From CAWBCI01 sp963787195 (lineage in GTDB: Bacteria; Bacteroidota; Bacteroidia; Bacteroidales; JAGOPY01): DNA of 64,000 nt. Each line of letters starts with the position of its first letter. Within the stretch, counting starts at the first letter, position 1. The stretch spans positions 13,901-77,900 of the forward strand of contig CAWBCI010000091.1 of the NCBI GenBank assembly GCA_963787195.1, read 5' to 3'. Position numbers and translations under genes: made by a program. The notes beneath the pieces were generated by a model. The model saw only the letters and a list, made by a program, of their open reading frames with translations. It searched no databases and had not been told where the DNA came from. Shown piece after piece: positions 57,077 to 64,000 of this stretch.

Positions 57077-57092
57077 TGTGACTTTTGTCACA
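57077..57092. promoter_or_regulatory. CRP/FNR-type operator upstream of the copper-receptor operon
   Basis: TGTGACTTTTGTCACA is a perfect TGTGA-N6-TCACA dyad. Its centre is about 43 bp upstream of the predicted transcription start, the position of a class II activator site. A Crp/Fnr-family protein is the expected binder. Confidence 0.6.
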
Positions 57093-57172
57093 AATTTCCC
57101 CTTCTTACATGCGATTTAAAATATTTAAGATCTGCCCTATTAAAACAGGCATATAATATTCATTTCAAATTA

Positions 57173-58183
57173 CTACACCAGCTTCACCAGCTGTTTCCCG
57201 ATATTTTCGCCTTTGAAAAGGCCCAGGAAGGCTGAAGGTATATTTTCAAAGCCATCAATAATATTTTCAACAGATTTAATCCGCCCTTCACGGTACCATT
57301 GGACGAGCTGTGAAAGACCTTCACTAAAATGTTCCGAATAATTCCGGACCAGGAAACCCTGCATCAGGGCGGCATGTGACAGAAGGTATTGCTGGACACG
57401 GGGGCCAGTCGGCATTTCAGTGGCATTATACAATGAGATCTGGCCACAGACCGGAATCCGGGCGTGATCATTTATCAGACTCAGGGCTGCATCCGATATC
57501 TCACCACCGACATTATCATAATAAATATCCACTCCATCGGGGCAGGCAGCCTGCAGTTCTTCACGCAGATTCCCGGATGTTTTATAGTTTACTGCAGCAT
57601 CGAAACCAAACTTATGTTTCAGGATCTTAACTTTTTCATCTGAACCTGTTATACCGACCACACGGCAGCCTTTGATACGGGCTATCTGGCCCACCACATT
57701 GCCAACAGCTCCCGCAGCGCCGGAGATAAGAACAGTCTCACCCTTTACGGGCTTTCCAATATGCGTCAATCCGAAATAGGCAGTCAGGCCGGTCATGCCG
57801 AGCACACCCAGTGCGGTGCTCACCGGCGCCACTTCCGGGTCTATCTTTTTCACTTCCTTTTCCCCTGCTACAGCAAATTCCTGCCAGCCAGTCATTCCCA
57901 GCACATAATCACCCCTGGAGAAAAGAGGCGAATTGCTTTCCAAAACTTTTCCAACTGCTCCTCCCTTGATCACATCGCCAATTTCAAAAGCTGCGGCATA
58001 GGATTTTCGATCACTCATCCGGCCCCGCATGTAAGGATCCACCGAAACATATTGAGTTTCCACAAGTATCTCCAGGTCACCGGGATCAGGAATTTCACTT
58101 TCGACCAATTTAAAATTACTTTTATCGGGCATTCCCTGAGGTCTCTTAGCCAGGGTAAATTGCCGGTTTGTATTCTTTTTCAT
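57173..58183 (-). CDS. CurA-like NADP-dependent oxidoreductase (MDR family)
   Basis: 336-residue medium-chain reductase without the structural zinc site. The N-terminus (RPQGMPDKSNFKLVESEIPD, YVSVDPYMRGRMSD) is the signature of the prostaglandin/curcumin reductase group. The coenzyme motif is SGAAGAVGNVVGQIARIKG. It reduces alpha,beta-unsaturated carbonyl compounds with NADPH. Its start lies 11 bp after the stop of the small acidic-protein gene on the same strand, suggesting cotranscription. Confidence 0.85.
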   Translation of the reverse strand: MKKNTNRQFTLAKRPQGMPDKSNFKLVESEIPDPGDLEILVETQYVSVDPYMRGRMSDRKSYAAAFEIGDVIKGGAVGKVLESNSPLFSRGDYVLGMTGWQEFAVAGEKEVKKIDPEVAPVSTALGVLGMTGLTAYFGLTHIGKPVKGETVLISGAAGAVGNVVGQIARIKGCRVVGITGSDEKVKILKHKFGFDAAVNYKTSGNLREELQAACPDGVDIYYDNVGGEISDAALSLINDHARIPVCGQISLYNATEMPTGPRVQQYLLSHAALMQGFLVRNYSEHFSEGLSQLVQWYREGRIKSVENIIDGFENIPSAFLGLFKGENIGKQLVKLV

Positions 58184-58194
58184 TCTACAATTTT

Positions 58195-58530
58195 TTATCC
58201 GTTTTTACTTTCTTCCAGGTCGTCATGATCTTCTCCGCCCAGACTGTAATACTCATTCTCCTCATCTTCATTTCCGGTCTCATGGGCGGGATCTTTCAAC
58301 TCCGTACCAGGCACATCCAGATCTTTGCCAGTGACTATATCCCCGAAATCTTTTTCATTATCACCCGTGGGCACACGACCCTGCTTTCTCCTGCTCAGCT
58401 CATCCGGCCTGATATCCCTTTCTTCTTTATACTTCACATAAATATCCTCATTGTCAGGATACTCAGGATAACCCGGCAGATCCTCCCGCTCTGTATCCTT
58501 CTTTTGTTTCCCCTTTCCTTCTGTTTTCAT
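58195..58530 (-). CDS. Conserved small acidic hydrophilic protein
   Basis: About 111 residues from the ATG at 58530 (an upstream in-frame ATG at 58566 adds 12). The protein is very polar and low in complexity, with PGYPEYPDNEDIYVKYKEER and TGNEDEENEYYSLGGEDHDD. This PGYPxYPxxEDIY pattern is a conserved Bacteroidota hypothetical that I recall in stress-related contexts. It is probably intrinsically disordered. It has no signal peptide or membrane segment. Function unknown. Confidence 0.65.
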   Translation of the reverse strand: MKTEGKGKQKKDTEREDLPGYPEYPDNEDIYVKYKEERDIRPDELSRRKQGRVPTGDNEKDFGDIVTGKDLDVPGTELKDPAHETGNEDEENEYYSLGGEDHDDLEESKNG

Positions 58531-58609
58531 CTTTTTATATTTTAAGAAATGAGATAATATCTTCAATTTTTAAAACATTTATTCATATCAATAGTTCAGG
58601 CTATTCTCA

Positions 58610-59305
58610 TTATTTAATAATTTTTAAGCCTTTCTCTTCCAGAATTTTCCTGGTAGTCTCGAATGATTTGTGGTGAATGCCATGAATACCTATGGATTCA
58701 GCAACCTGCACAAACATTCTCCGGTCGTCGATATAGATTACCTGTTCAGGGGATATATGGGCAATATCGAGGGCGAGATGAAAAAGGTCTTCATCCGGTT
58801 TGCGCATGTGAACAAAACTGGATGATATGAAAAAATCCACGAACTTATCCAGTCCGAACTGATTGATACGATATTTTGTAAGCTCCCTGCCTTCATTGCT
58901 GATCACGGCAATTTTCAATGTGTACCGGGCCTTTAATTCCTGTACCAGGCTAATCATATCATTGAAAGGAAGGGATTGTGCAAACATAAATTCCCGGAAA
59001 TCTTCCTGACTAAAAGACCGTTCATCATAAAACACCACCCGCTGAAGGTATTGTTCAAGGCTTAATTTACCTTCCTCATAAGTATCAAAAGTCAGGTGGT
59101 GTCTTTCTTCGGTTTCTGCCTGATCCAACCCGAATAGATCAATGGCCTTCTTACGGGCCACATGGTCCCAGCCATTGGTGAGGAGGACCCCGCCTATATC
59201 CAGGAAAAGCCATTTTACCTCACTCACTTTTTGAAAAATATTCTCATTTCCCGAATTTTCAGGACTGTTCTGATTTTCTTTCTCCATCTTCCCCAAAATA
59301 TTCAT
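58610..59305 (-). CDS. HAD-superfamily hydrolase
   Basis: 231-residue phosphatase-type HAD protein. Motif I is WLFLDIGGVLLTNGW (nucleophile Asp followed by Gly in place of the second Asp, typical of the YihX-like group), motif II is IAVISNEGRELTKY, and motif IV is VIYIDDRRMFV. A cap domain lies between motifs I and II. It hydrolyses a phosphorylated or haloacid substrate that cannot be read from sequence. The N-terminal 20 or so residues before FQKVSEVKW are non-conserved and the start could be a few codons later. Confidence 0.8.
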   Translation of the reverse strand: MNILGKMEKENQNSPENSGNENIFQKVSEVKWLFLDIGGVLLTNGWDHVARKKAIDLFGLDQAETEERHHLTFDTYEEGKLSLEQYLQRVVFYDERSFSQEDFREFMFAQSLPFNDMISLVQELKARYTLKIAVISNEGRELTKYRINQFGLDKFVDFFISSSFVHMRKPDEDLFHLALDIAHISPEQVIYIDDRRMFVQVAESIGIHGIHHKSFETTRKILEEKGLKIIK

Positions 59306-59437
59306 AAATTCAATTTTTTATTCAACATTAATATGCTCTTAATTTTATCTTATTTAATGATTCATCCTTTCAGCATTTAAACATATAGGAATGAATTATG
59401 TTTGAATCAACAGTATTCCTTAAAAAACAAAAAGCCT

Positions 59438-59917
59438 ATGAAATTCTTTCCCACATATCTCAAAATAACCACAGCCATTGTCATCTGTCTTGTCGTAGGA
59501 GGGATATCCGGCCTGGTTACCACCAATTCAATAGAAAGCTGGTACAGCCTGATAAACAAGCCATCATTCAACCCACCCAACTGGATCTTTGGACCGGTAT
59601 GGACATTACTTTATATTCTGATGGGGATATCAGCGGCATTGGTCTGGAATAAAGGATGGAAAAAAAGGGAAGTAAAGCAGGCCCTCACTATATTTATACT
59701 TCAGTTGGTCCTGAATTCCTTATGGACCTTAATTTTCTTCGGACTGCACAATCCGCTTTTCGCATTTATAGAAATCGTGATCTTATGGGTGGCCATTATG
59801 CTGACTATCCTGAAATTCTTCAAAATTTCAAGACTTTCAGGATATCTTATGCTGCCTTATATACTCTGGGTGAGTTTTGCAGGAGTACTGAACCTGGCTA
59901 TTGTTTTACTGAATTAA
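59438..59917 (+). CDS. tspO: TspO/MBR-family membrane protein
   Basis: About 159 residues with five membrane helices. It carries the family signatures SWYSLINKPSFNPPNWIFGPVW and WNKGWKKREV, and ends in VLNLAIVLLN. TspO proteins bind tetrapyrroles and affect porphyrin export or oxidative-stress signalling. An earlier in-frame TTG (59402) would add 12 residues; I use the ATG at 59438. It converges with the gene at 59932, with only 14 bp between the stops. Confidence 0.85.
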   Translation: MKFFPTYLKITTAIVICLVVGGISGLVTTNSIESWYSLINKPSFNPPNWIFGPVWTLLYILMGISAALVWNKGWKKREVKQALTIFILQLVLNSLWTLIFFGLHNPLFAFIEIVILWVAIMLTILKFFKISRLSGYLMLPYILWVSFAGVLNLAIVLLN

Positions 59918-59931
59918 AACAGCCATAAGCT

Positions 59932-61368
59932 TTATTCTTCAACCGTGAATTGAAGGTCTGAGAGTGTTATATTCGCGGTAGATGAGCTATTGGCCACCCA
60001 AACTTCCAGGTAATCACCTGTTGACAGGCTTACATGGCCATTCAGGCCCACACTGTAAGGCTGGTTCGAACCGGATGTCCTGGCTTCGACTTCACAAACA
60101 TTGGTATTGCCGTTTTTATAGACTGCGACCCGGATATTTTCAGTACTAATACTACTTTCCACATTCCCGTCCAGATTAAATTTCAGGTCTACTGTTTTCA
60201 ATCCATTATAAATCAATCGGTTATTTCCTGTGCTTGTAAAACGTACTCCTGAAGAAGAATAATTCGATCCCTGTGCTTTATAATAGGCCGGATATTTACT
60301 ATCAATGTTTGTCACCGTGCTGTTTTTCCAGAAACGCATATAAGCGAATGCTTTGCTATCTTTAATCCCTGTATTTCCGTCAAAAGTCCAATGTAAATCA
60401 GAATAGCTAATTCCTGAAAGATAGGCGCCGTTGCCTAGGAAAAAATTATTCGCAACAAATCCTTCGGAAACAGTGGTTCCCGTTGAAATATTCAAAGCTG
60501 TGAGTCCTTGGCCCACATCAAAATAATTACCCTGTACCATTATATTATCAAAGTTTCCGGCAGGGAGACTGATCAATATATCCGAATTATTTCTGGCAAT
60601 ATTGTTCAGGAAAAGGAACTGATTGAAAGTACCGATCAGTTCAAAGCCCCTGGAACAATTATCAATGAGATTATTATCGACAATCAGAATATCCCCTCCA
60701 TTAAAAGTTCCCAGCTCATTACAATCATTAAAGATATTATCATTCAGTTGTATACTGTTGGAGGAGCCGCTTACACTTAAAACCTTTGCAATAGAATTGG
60801 GTGCACTCAGGGTGATGTTCCTGATATTAAAGGTTTTGTCAGCTGCATCGATCATGTGCCCACCGCCCGTATACCGAAGTATATCTGTAATCTTATTATC
60901 CCCGAAAATAGTGACCAGATTTCCCATTTGTATGCTATTAGCTCCGATATCCACCAGGCCGTTAATTTCATAAGTATAGTTGTCAGCCAGGCTAATAACA
61001 CCACCTGAAGGGGAAGGCAAATCGGAAAGGGATTCAACCAGGACATAATTAGTTTTCGGTGAAGCCGGGCCGGAACCTGAAAGCGAAAGCCATTTTGAAC
61101 CATTCCACAGATAGGCTCCATCTGTAACCGATCCACCGGAACTATACACGACCATCCCGGGTGTAACAGGGTTGATCAGGGGATTGGGGGAATTCAAATC
61201 ATTGATTGGCATCCTGGGAAGTAAAAGCCCCAGGGAATCACTTTCCAGATCCAGAATTGCGTTGCTGTTGATCGTCAGATTCTCGCTGTCAGCAATTTTC
61301 ATTTGAGCATTCAGCTTGGTAGCCATAGCTGTCAGGATGCATAGAAAGAGTAATATTTTGTATTTCAT
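59932..61368 (-). CDS. Surface-exposed parallel beta-helix protein
   Basis: 478 residues with a signal peptide (1-21, ending KLNAQ). The N-terminus (ILDLESDSLGLLLPRMPIND ... PVTPGMVVYSS ... YLWNGSKWLSL) is the stem domain common to Bacteroidota surface proteins and phage-tail-like adhesins. The middle (about 150-340) shows pectate-lyase-like coil repeats (FNIRNITLSAPNS, ILIVDNNLIDNCSRG). The C-terminus is a jelly-roll-like domain. No T9SS tail is visible. It follows the usher-like gene by 78 bp on the same strand and may be its partner. Confidence 0.68.
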   Translation of the reverse strand: MKYKILLFLCILTAMATKLNAQMKIADSENLTINSNAILDLESDSLGLLLPRMPINDLNSPNPLINPVTPGMVVYSSGGSVTDGAYLWNGSKWLSLSGSGPASPKTNYVLVESLSDLPSPSGGVISLADNYTYEINGLVDIGANSIQMGNLVTIFGDNKITDILRYTGGGHMIDAADKTFNIRNITLSAPNSIAKVLSVSGSSNSIQLNDNIFNDCNELGTFNGGDILIVDNNLIDNCSRGFELIGTFNQFLFLNNIARNNSDILISLPAGNFDNIMVQGNYFDVGQGLTALNISTGTTVSEGFVANNFFLGNGAYLSGISYSDLHWTFDGNTGIKDSKAFAYMRFWKNSTVTNIDSKYPAYYKAQGSNYSSSGVRFTSTGNNRLIYNGLKTVDLKFNLDGNVESSISTENIRVAVYKNGNTNVCEVEARTSGSNQPYSVGLNGHVSLSTGDYLEVWVANSSSTANITLSDLQFTVEE

Positions 61369-61446
61369 AATGTTGAAATCTATTAATCTATATTAATTTC
61401 CACCTTCCGGGACTAAATTTACAAATCCTTTTGGCTTAATTCCTTG

Positions 61447-64000
61447 TCACTTTTTAAGTTTTGCCACAAATGCCCCGGAATAGCCTTTTTCTTCCATAAG
61501 AGGAATATCCCTGGCAGCTTCCCGGAAAGTAGCATAACCTGTTATTCTCACCTTGTAATAGCCATCTTCCGGAAATACCATGACAGGCCTTTCCGTATCT
61601 TTTGCAAGTTTATCTCTTACAAGATTTGCGCTTTCTTCCGTATCAAATGCTCCCACCTGGACAGAATATTTTCCTGAAGGCAGGATTTTTGCCTGAACTT
61701 CTGTTTCTGTCTTTTTCTTTGGAGCTGTGATTTGTATTTCTGTCTTTTCCCCTGCCGGAGTTTCAATTTCAGATTTTTCCAAGGGTGGCTCTACGCTGGG
61801 TTTGATAGTATCTTTCAAGATTGAATGCAGGACAAATTCAGGATCATCCACAATATCCCCGTCATACATCTTGTGAATGACAAAGGGCCATTCATTAGGA
61901 GTGGCTTCCATATCCAGTTTCCGGAGCTGAGCAGAGTCTATCCTCGCAAAATAGGAACCCGGGGCCAGTCCGAGATAGAAGAAATAACCATCAGGCTCCG
62001 TCAAAGTTTGAGCAAGCCTATTAGAATCTTCTGAATAAATATTCACTATAATTCGCCCCTGACCCTTGCTGCTGTTTCTGCTTTTTAGATAAACCATACC
62101 TGAAACCTCCCCGTAAACTGCCACAGCTACCTGCACATGGTGCAACTGGTTAGGTTCGACATCTATCCTGATGGTTTTCATTTTCAATTGCCAGGCAATA
62201 TTATCCAGACTATTGGGATCCAGCTCAAGCAAATATTGGGTATATGGCTGGAGGTTCAATATGCGGATAGTAGTATCTTTTTCATCTCTTTCGACACGGC
62301 CTCCATTAGTTTTAAAATCAATTTTGGAAACAGCGGGTTCCCCATCATCCCTTTTGCCATTGCAATTTATGTCAAGAAAAGGCTCAATGATTATACCTCC
62401 CCTGCCAACGCTGGTCTGCTCAGTGGCTCCAATATATTTGGCTTTTTGATCATAGATTAAACTTCCTCTGGCTGATTCCGCGAAATACTGGGTATTATTG
62501 TAAGTCCTTGAAGAGAAAGCTGCCTGTCCAAACCTAAGGTCATAACGCAAGCCAATTTGAATATTTGTGATCTGGCTCTTAAAATTTTGTTCATATGAAA
62601 GGTTCATATAACCAGCTTTAAATATTCTCTTTTCCACTTCACATTTTGCCGAGACTATTTTAGGATTGATGTATTCGTATTGAATCCGGGGGCTAATTAC
62701 CAGACGTAGAGGTAGCCGGAATGCCAGAGATAAACTGCTGTAAATATATGGATTGGAAGGATTGGTAAAGAAGGCATAGGTAGTAAAATTAGTACTCACG
62801 TTACGAAAGGCACCGGATATAAGGAATTCGCCGCTTGTATAATTCGAAATAGGAAGTATGATCTGGTCAAGGGTCAATCGCATGAATGCCACGAAATTTT
62901 TGGTCCTGACCGGCATAGAAATTATGGCTTTACGCTCTTCCTTATAATTATAATTTATAGCGGTCTGCCCCTTCGTATAATTCACATAATTCAATTCTAT
63001 CTGCAGGTTTGAAGGCAGCCGGTAGCTAAGCACCCCTTTTGCGCGGACTCCATATGTATATTCACCAGACAGCAAGAGGCTTGAGGCCAGTCGCATGGAA
63101 ACATCAGCAAAAGGCATGGTAGCCCCGCTGCTCACAGTAGAAAGATACTCCACACCAGCTCCCATCGTGATCCATTTAGCCATGCCATAATTCAGGTTAG
63201 CCCTTCCAAAGCGGCCGTTTAGCTTGTCTTCCACGAGCCCTCCACTGAGTGTATATTCGGCCTGGCCCGGAGGCAGAAAATTAAAGGGGACACTGATATT
63301 CTGTTCCTTGCTCTTTTCTTCTCCCCAGGGTCCGTAAAAGCGTAGTTTAACATTGGAATTCCCATATACCAGAGGAACTTTGAAAGTAAAGAAGCCCCTG
63401 GCATCGGCTTTCACAAAATCCACCAGAACATTATTCACATATAATTCCACAGTCCAGCCAGGTTCGGTATAATCGCTCAGATTATAGGTTCCGAAAGAAC
63501 GGCGGTAAACAGAAGGCGTATTTGTCAGCTGGACTCCAAGCACCGGTGCATATATAGAAGAAGTTGAATGGGTATAGATTTTTCCGGCCATAGCCTGCCT
63601 CAGCGGGGAAAAATCGTTATTAACATATTTCCAGAGATAATACTGCTGCCTTTCTGTAAAAGCTTCGCCTGCATTATAGTTCAAAGCGACATCAGCCTCT
63701 CCGCCTGCGATGACAGATCCAAGAGCAAGGTAAAGACGGTTATCAGACCTGCCATTATATTGCTGGGTAGATATTACCGACCAGTCAGCCATCCCGAAAT
63801 GAAAGAATGGATTGGTCCTGTGATAGGTGGTATCTGCCTCAAGTTCACCTTTCAGTTGCTGTTTATTTTCCCGCATCTTCTCCAGTCGCATCTGCCTTAT
63901 CGCAGGCAATTCCATCGTGGGTTTAAGAACCACGCTCAGACTGCGGAAATTAAATGTGCATACCAGACCGAATACCGATCCAAAATAATTGGATTTAAGA
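61447..64000 (-). CDS. Usher-like outer-membrane protein with C-terminal SPOR domain, 5' end outside window
   Basis: Large envelope protein whose frame stays open to the right edge; a GTG at 63933 is not a reliable start. The region from PLVYGNSNVKLRFYGPWGEE to RANLNYGMAKWITMGAGVEY is like the barrel of fimbrial ushers (FimD/CaF1A). A C-terminal part, IEPFLDINCNGKRDDGEP, resembles the usher C-terminal or SD-repeat-type domains. The last 75 residues are a SPOR domain (GKYSVQVGAFDTEESANLVR). SPOR binds denuded peptidoglycan at division sites. The combination suggests an envelope-anchored assembly platform, but the role is unknown. Confidence 0.72.
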   Translation of the reverse strand, partial: LKSNYFGSVFGLVCTFNFRSLSVVLKPTMELPAIRQMRLEKMRENKQQLKGELEADTTYHRTNPFFHFGMADWSVISTQQYNGRSDNRLYLALGSVIAGGEADVALNYNAGEAFTERQQYYLWKYVNNDFSPLRQAMAGKIYTHSTSSIYAPVLGVQLTNTPSVYRRSFGTYNLSDYTEPGWTVELYVNNVLVDFVKADARGFFTFKVPLVYGNSNVKLRFYGPWGEEKSKEQNISVPFNFLPPGQAEYTLSGGLVEDKLNGRFGRANLNYGMAKWITMGAGVEYLSTVSSGATMPFADVSMRLASSLLLSGEYTYGVRAKGVLSYRLPSNLQIELNYVNYTKGQTAINYNYKEERKAIISMPVRTKNFVAFMRLTLDQIILPISNYTSGEFLISGAFRNVSTNFTTYAFFTNPSNPYIYSSLSLAFRLPLRLVISPRIQYEYINPKIVSAKCEVEKRIFKAGYMNLSYEQNFKSQITNIQIGLRYDLRFGQAAFSSRTYNNTQYFAESARGSLIYDQKAKYIGATEQTSVGRGGIIIEPFLDINCNGKRDDGEPAVSKIDFKTNGGRVERDEKDTTIRILNLQPYTQYLLELDPNSLDNIAWQLKMKTIRIDVEPNQLHHVQVAVAVYGEVSGMVYLKSRNSSKGQGRIIVNIYSEDSNRLAQTLTEPDGYFFYLGLAPGSYFARIDSAQLRKLDMEATPNEWPFVIHKMYDGDIVDDPEFVLHSILKDTIKPSVEPPLEKSEIETPAGEKTEIQITAPKKKTETEVQAKILPSGKYSVQVGAFDTEESANLVRDKLAKDTERPVMVFPEDGYYKVRITGYATFREAARDIPLMEEKGYSGAFVAKLKK

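Overview
The window looks like a chromosomal segment of a Bacteroidota bacterium, most likely an environmental Bacteroidales-type anaerobe or microaerophile. The evidence is a SusC/SusD pair, a type IX secretion plug protein, cargo proteins with type A sorting tails, TamL, DUF4421, MbnP and GH97 proteins, Na+-NQR, and many promoters with the Bacteroidota -7 box TAnnTTTG. Shine-Dalgarno sites are nearly absent. Gene density is normal for a core region. The accessory signal lies in the intergenic spacers, which carry tandem 7-mer and 8-mer arrays, palindromic elements, a MITE-like element and broken tRNA copies.

Layout. 1-2122: nqrB (cut by the left edge) and nqrA. 2265-4844: T9SS plug protein and a lone MacB-type permease. 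4924-12977: a compact minus-strand cluster of eight genes. It holds two paralogous polysaccharide deacetylases, an alpha/alpha-toroid protein, a DltA-like adenylating enzyme, a carrier protein and three acyl- or aminoacyl-transferases. This is the best candidate for an undescribed system, probably amino-acylation or N-acylation of a deacetylated surface glycan or lipid. 13096-19709: dnaX, an ArsM-like methyltransferase lacking a key cysteine, an M16 peptidase and a phospholipid acyltransferase. 19710-21019: repeats, a 143-bp inverted-repeat element and one intact tRNA-Val(UAC) flanked by two palindrome-riddled tRNA copies.

21006-29533: cysK and cysE, tamL with a downstream outer-membrane protein, an O-methyltransferase, a DUF4421 protein and a T9SS cargo protein. 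29710-33673: a TonB receptor followed after 4 bp by pyruvate kinase. 33879-38575: susC-susD. A 0.9-kb spacer with a candidate small RNA separates them from a copper chaperone and copper-export ATPase at 39482-41901. 41916-45536: a sugar permease, a nucleotidyltransferase and a NahK-like kinase, plausibly N-acetylhexosamine salvage. 45789-53332: LytTR regulator, fatty-acid desaturase, NmrA-like reductase, a secreted Omp28-like T9SS protein and a GH97 glycosidase whose C-terminus is broken by two apparent frameshifts.

53469-57028: an OprC-like TonB receptor with a CxxxM and HxM copper motif, an unknown lipoprotein and an MbnP-like lipoprotein. A perfect CRP-type box precedes it, and together these look like a copper-acquisition operon. 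57173-64000: oxidoreductase, acidic small protein, HAD hydrolase, TspO, a beta-helix surface protein and a usher-like/SPOR outer-membrane protein cut by the right edge.

No CRISPR array, insertion sequence, integrase or rRNA was seen. All functions are assigned by reading sequences and recalling families; no database search was run.
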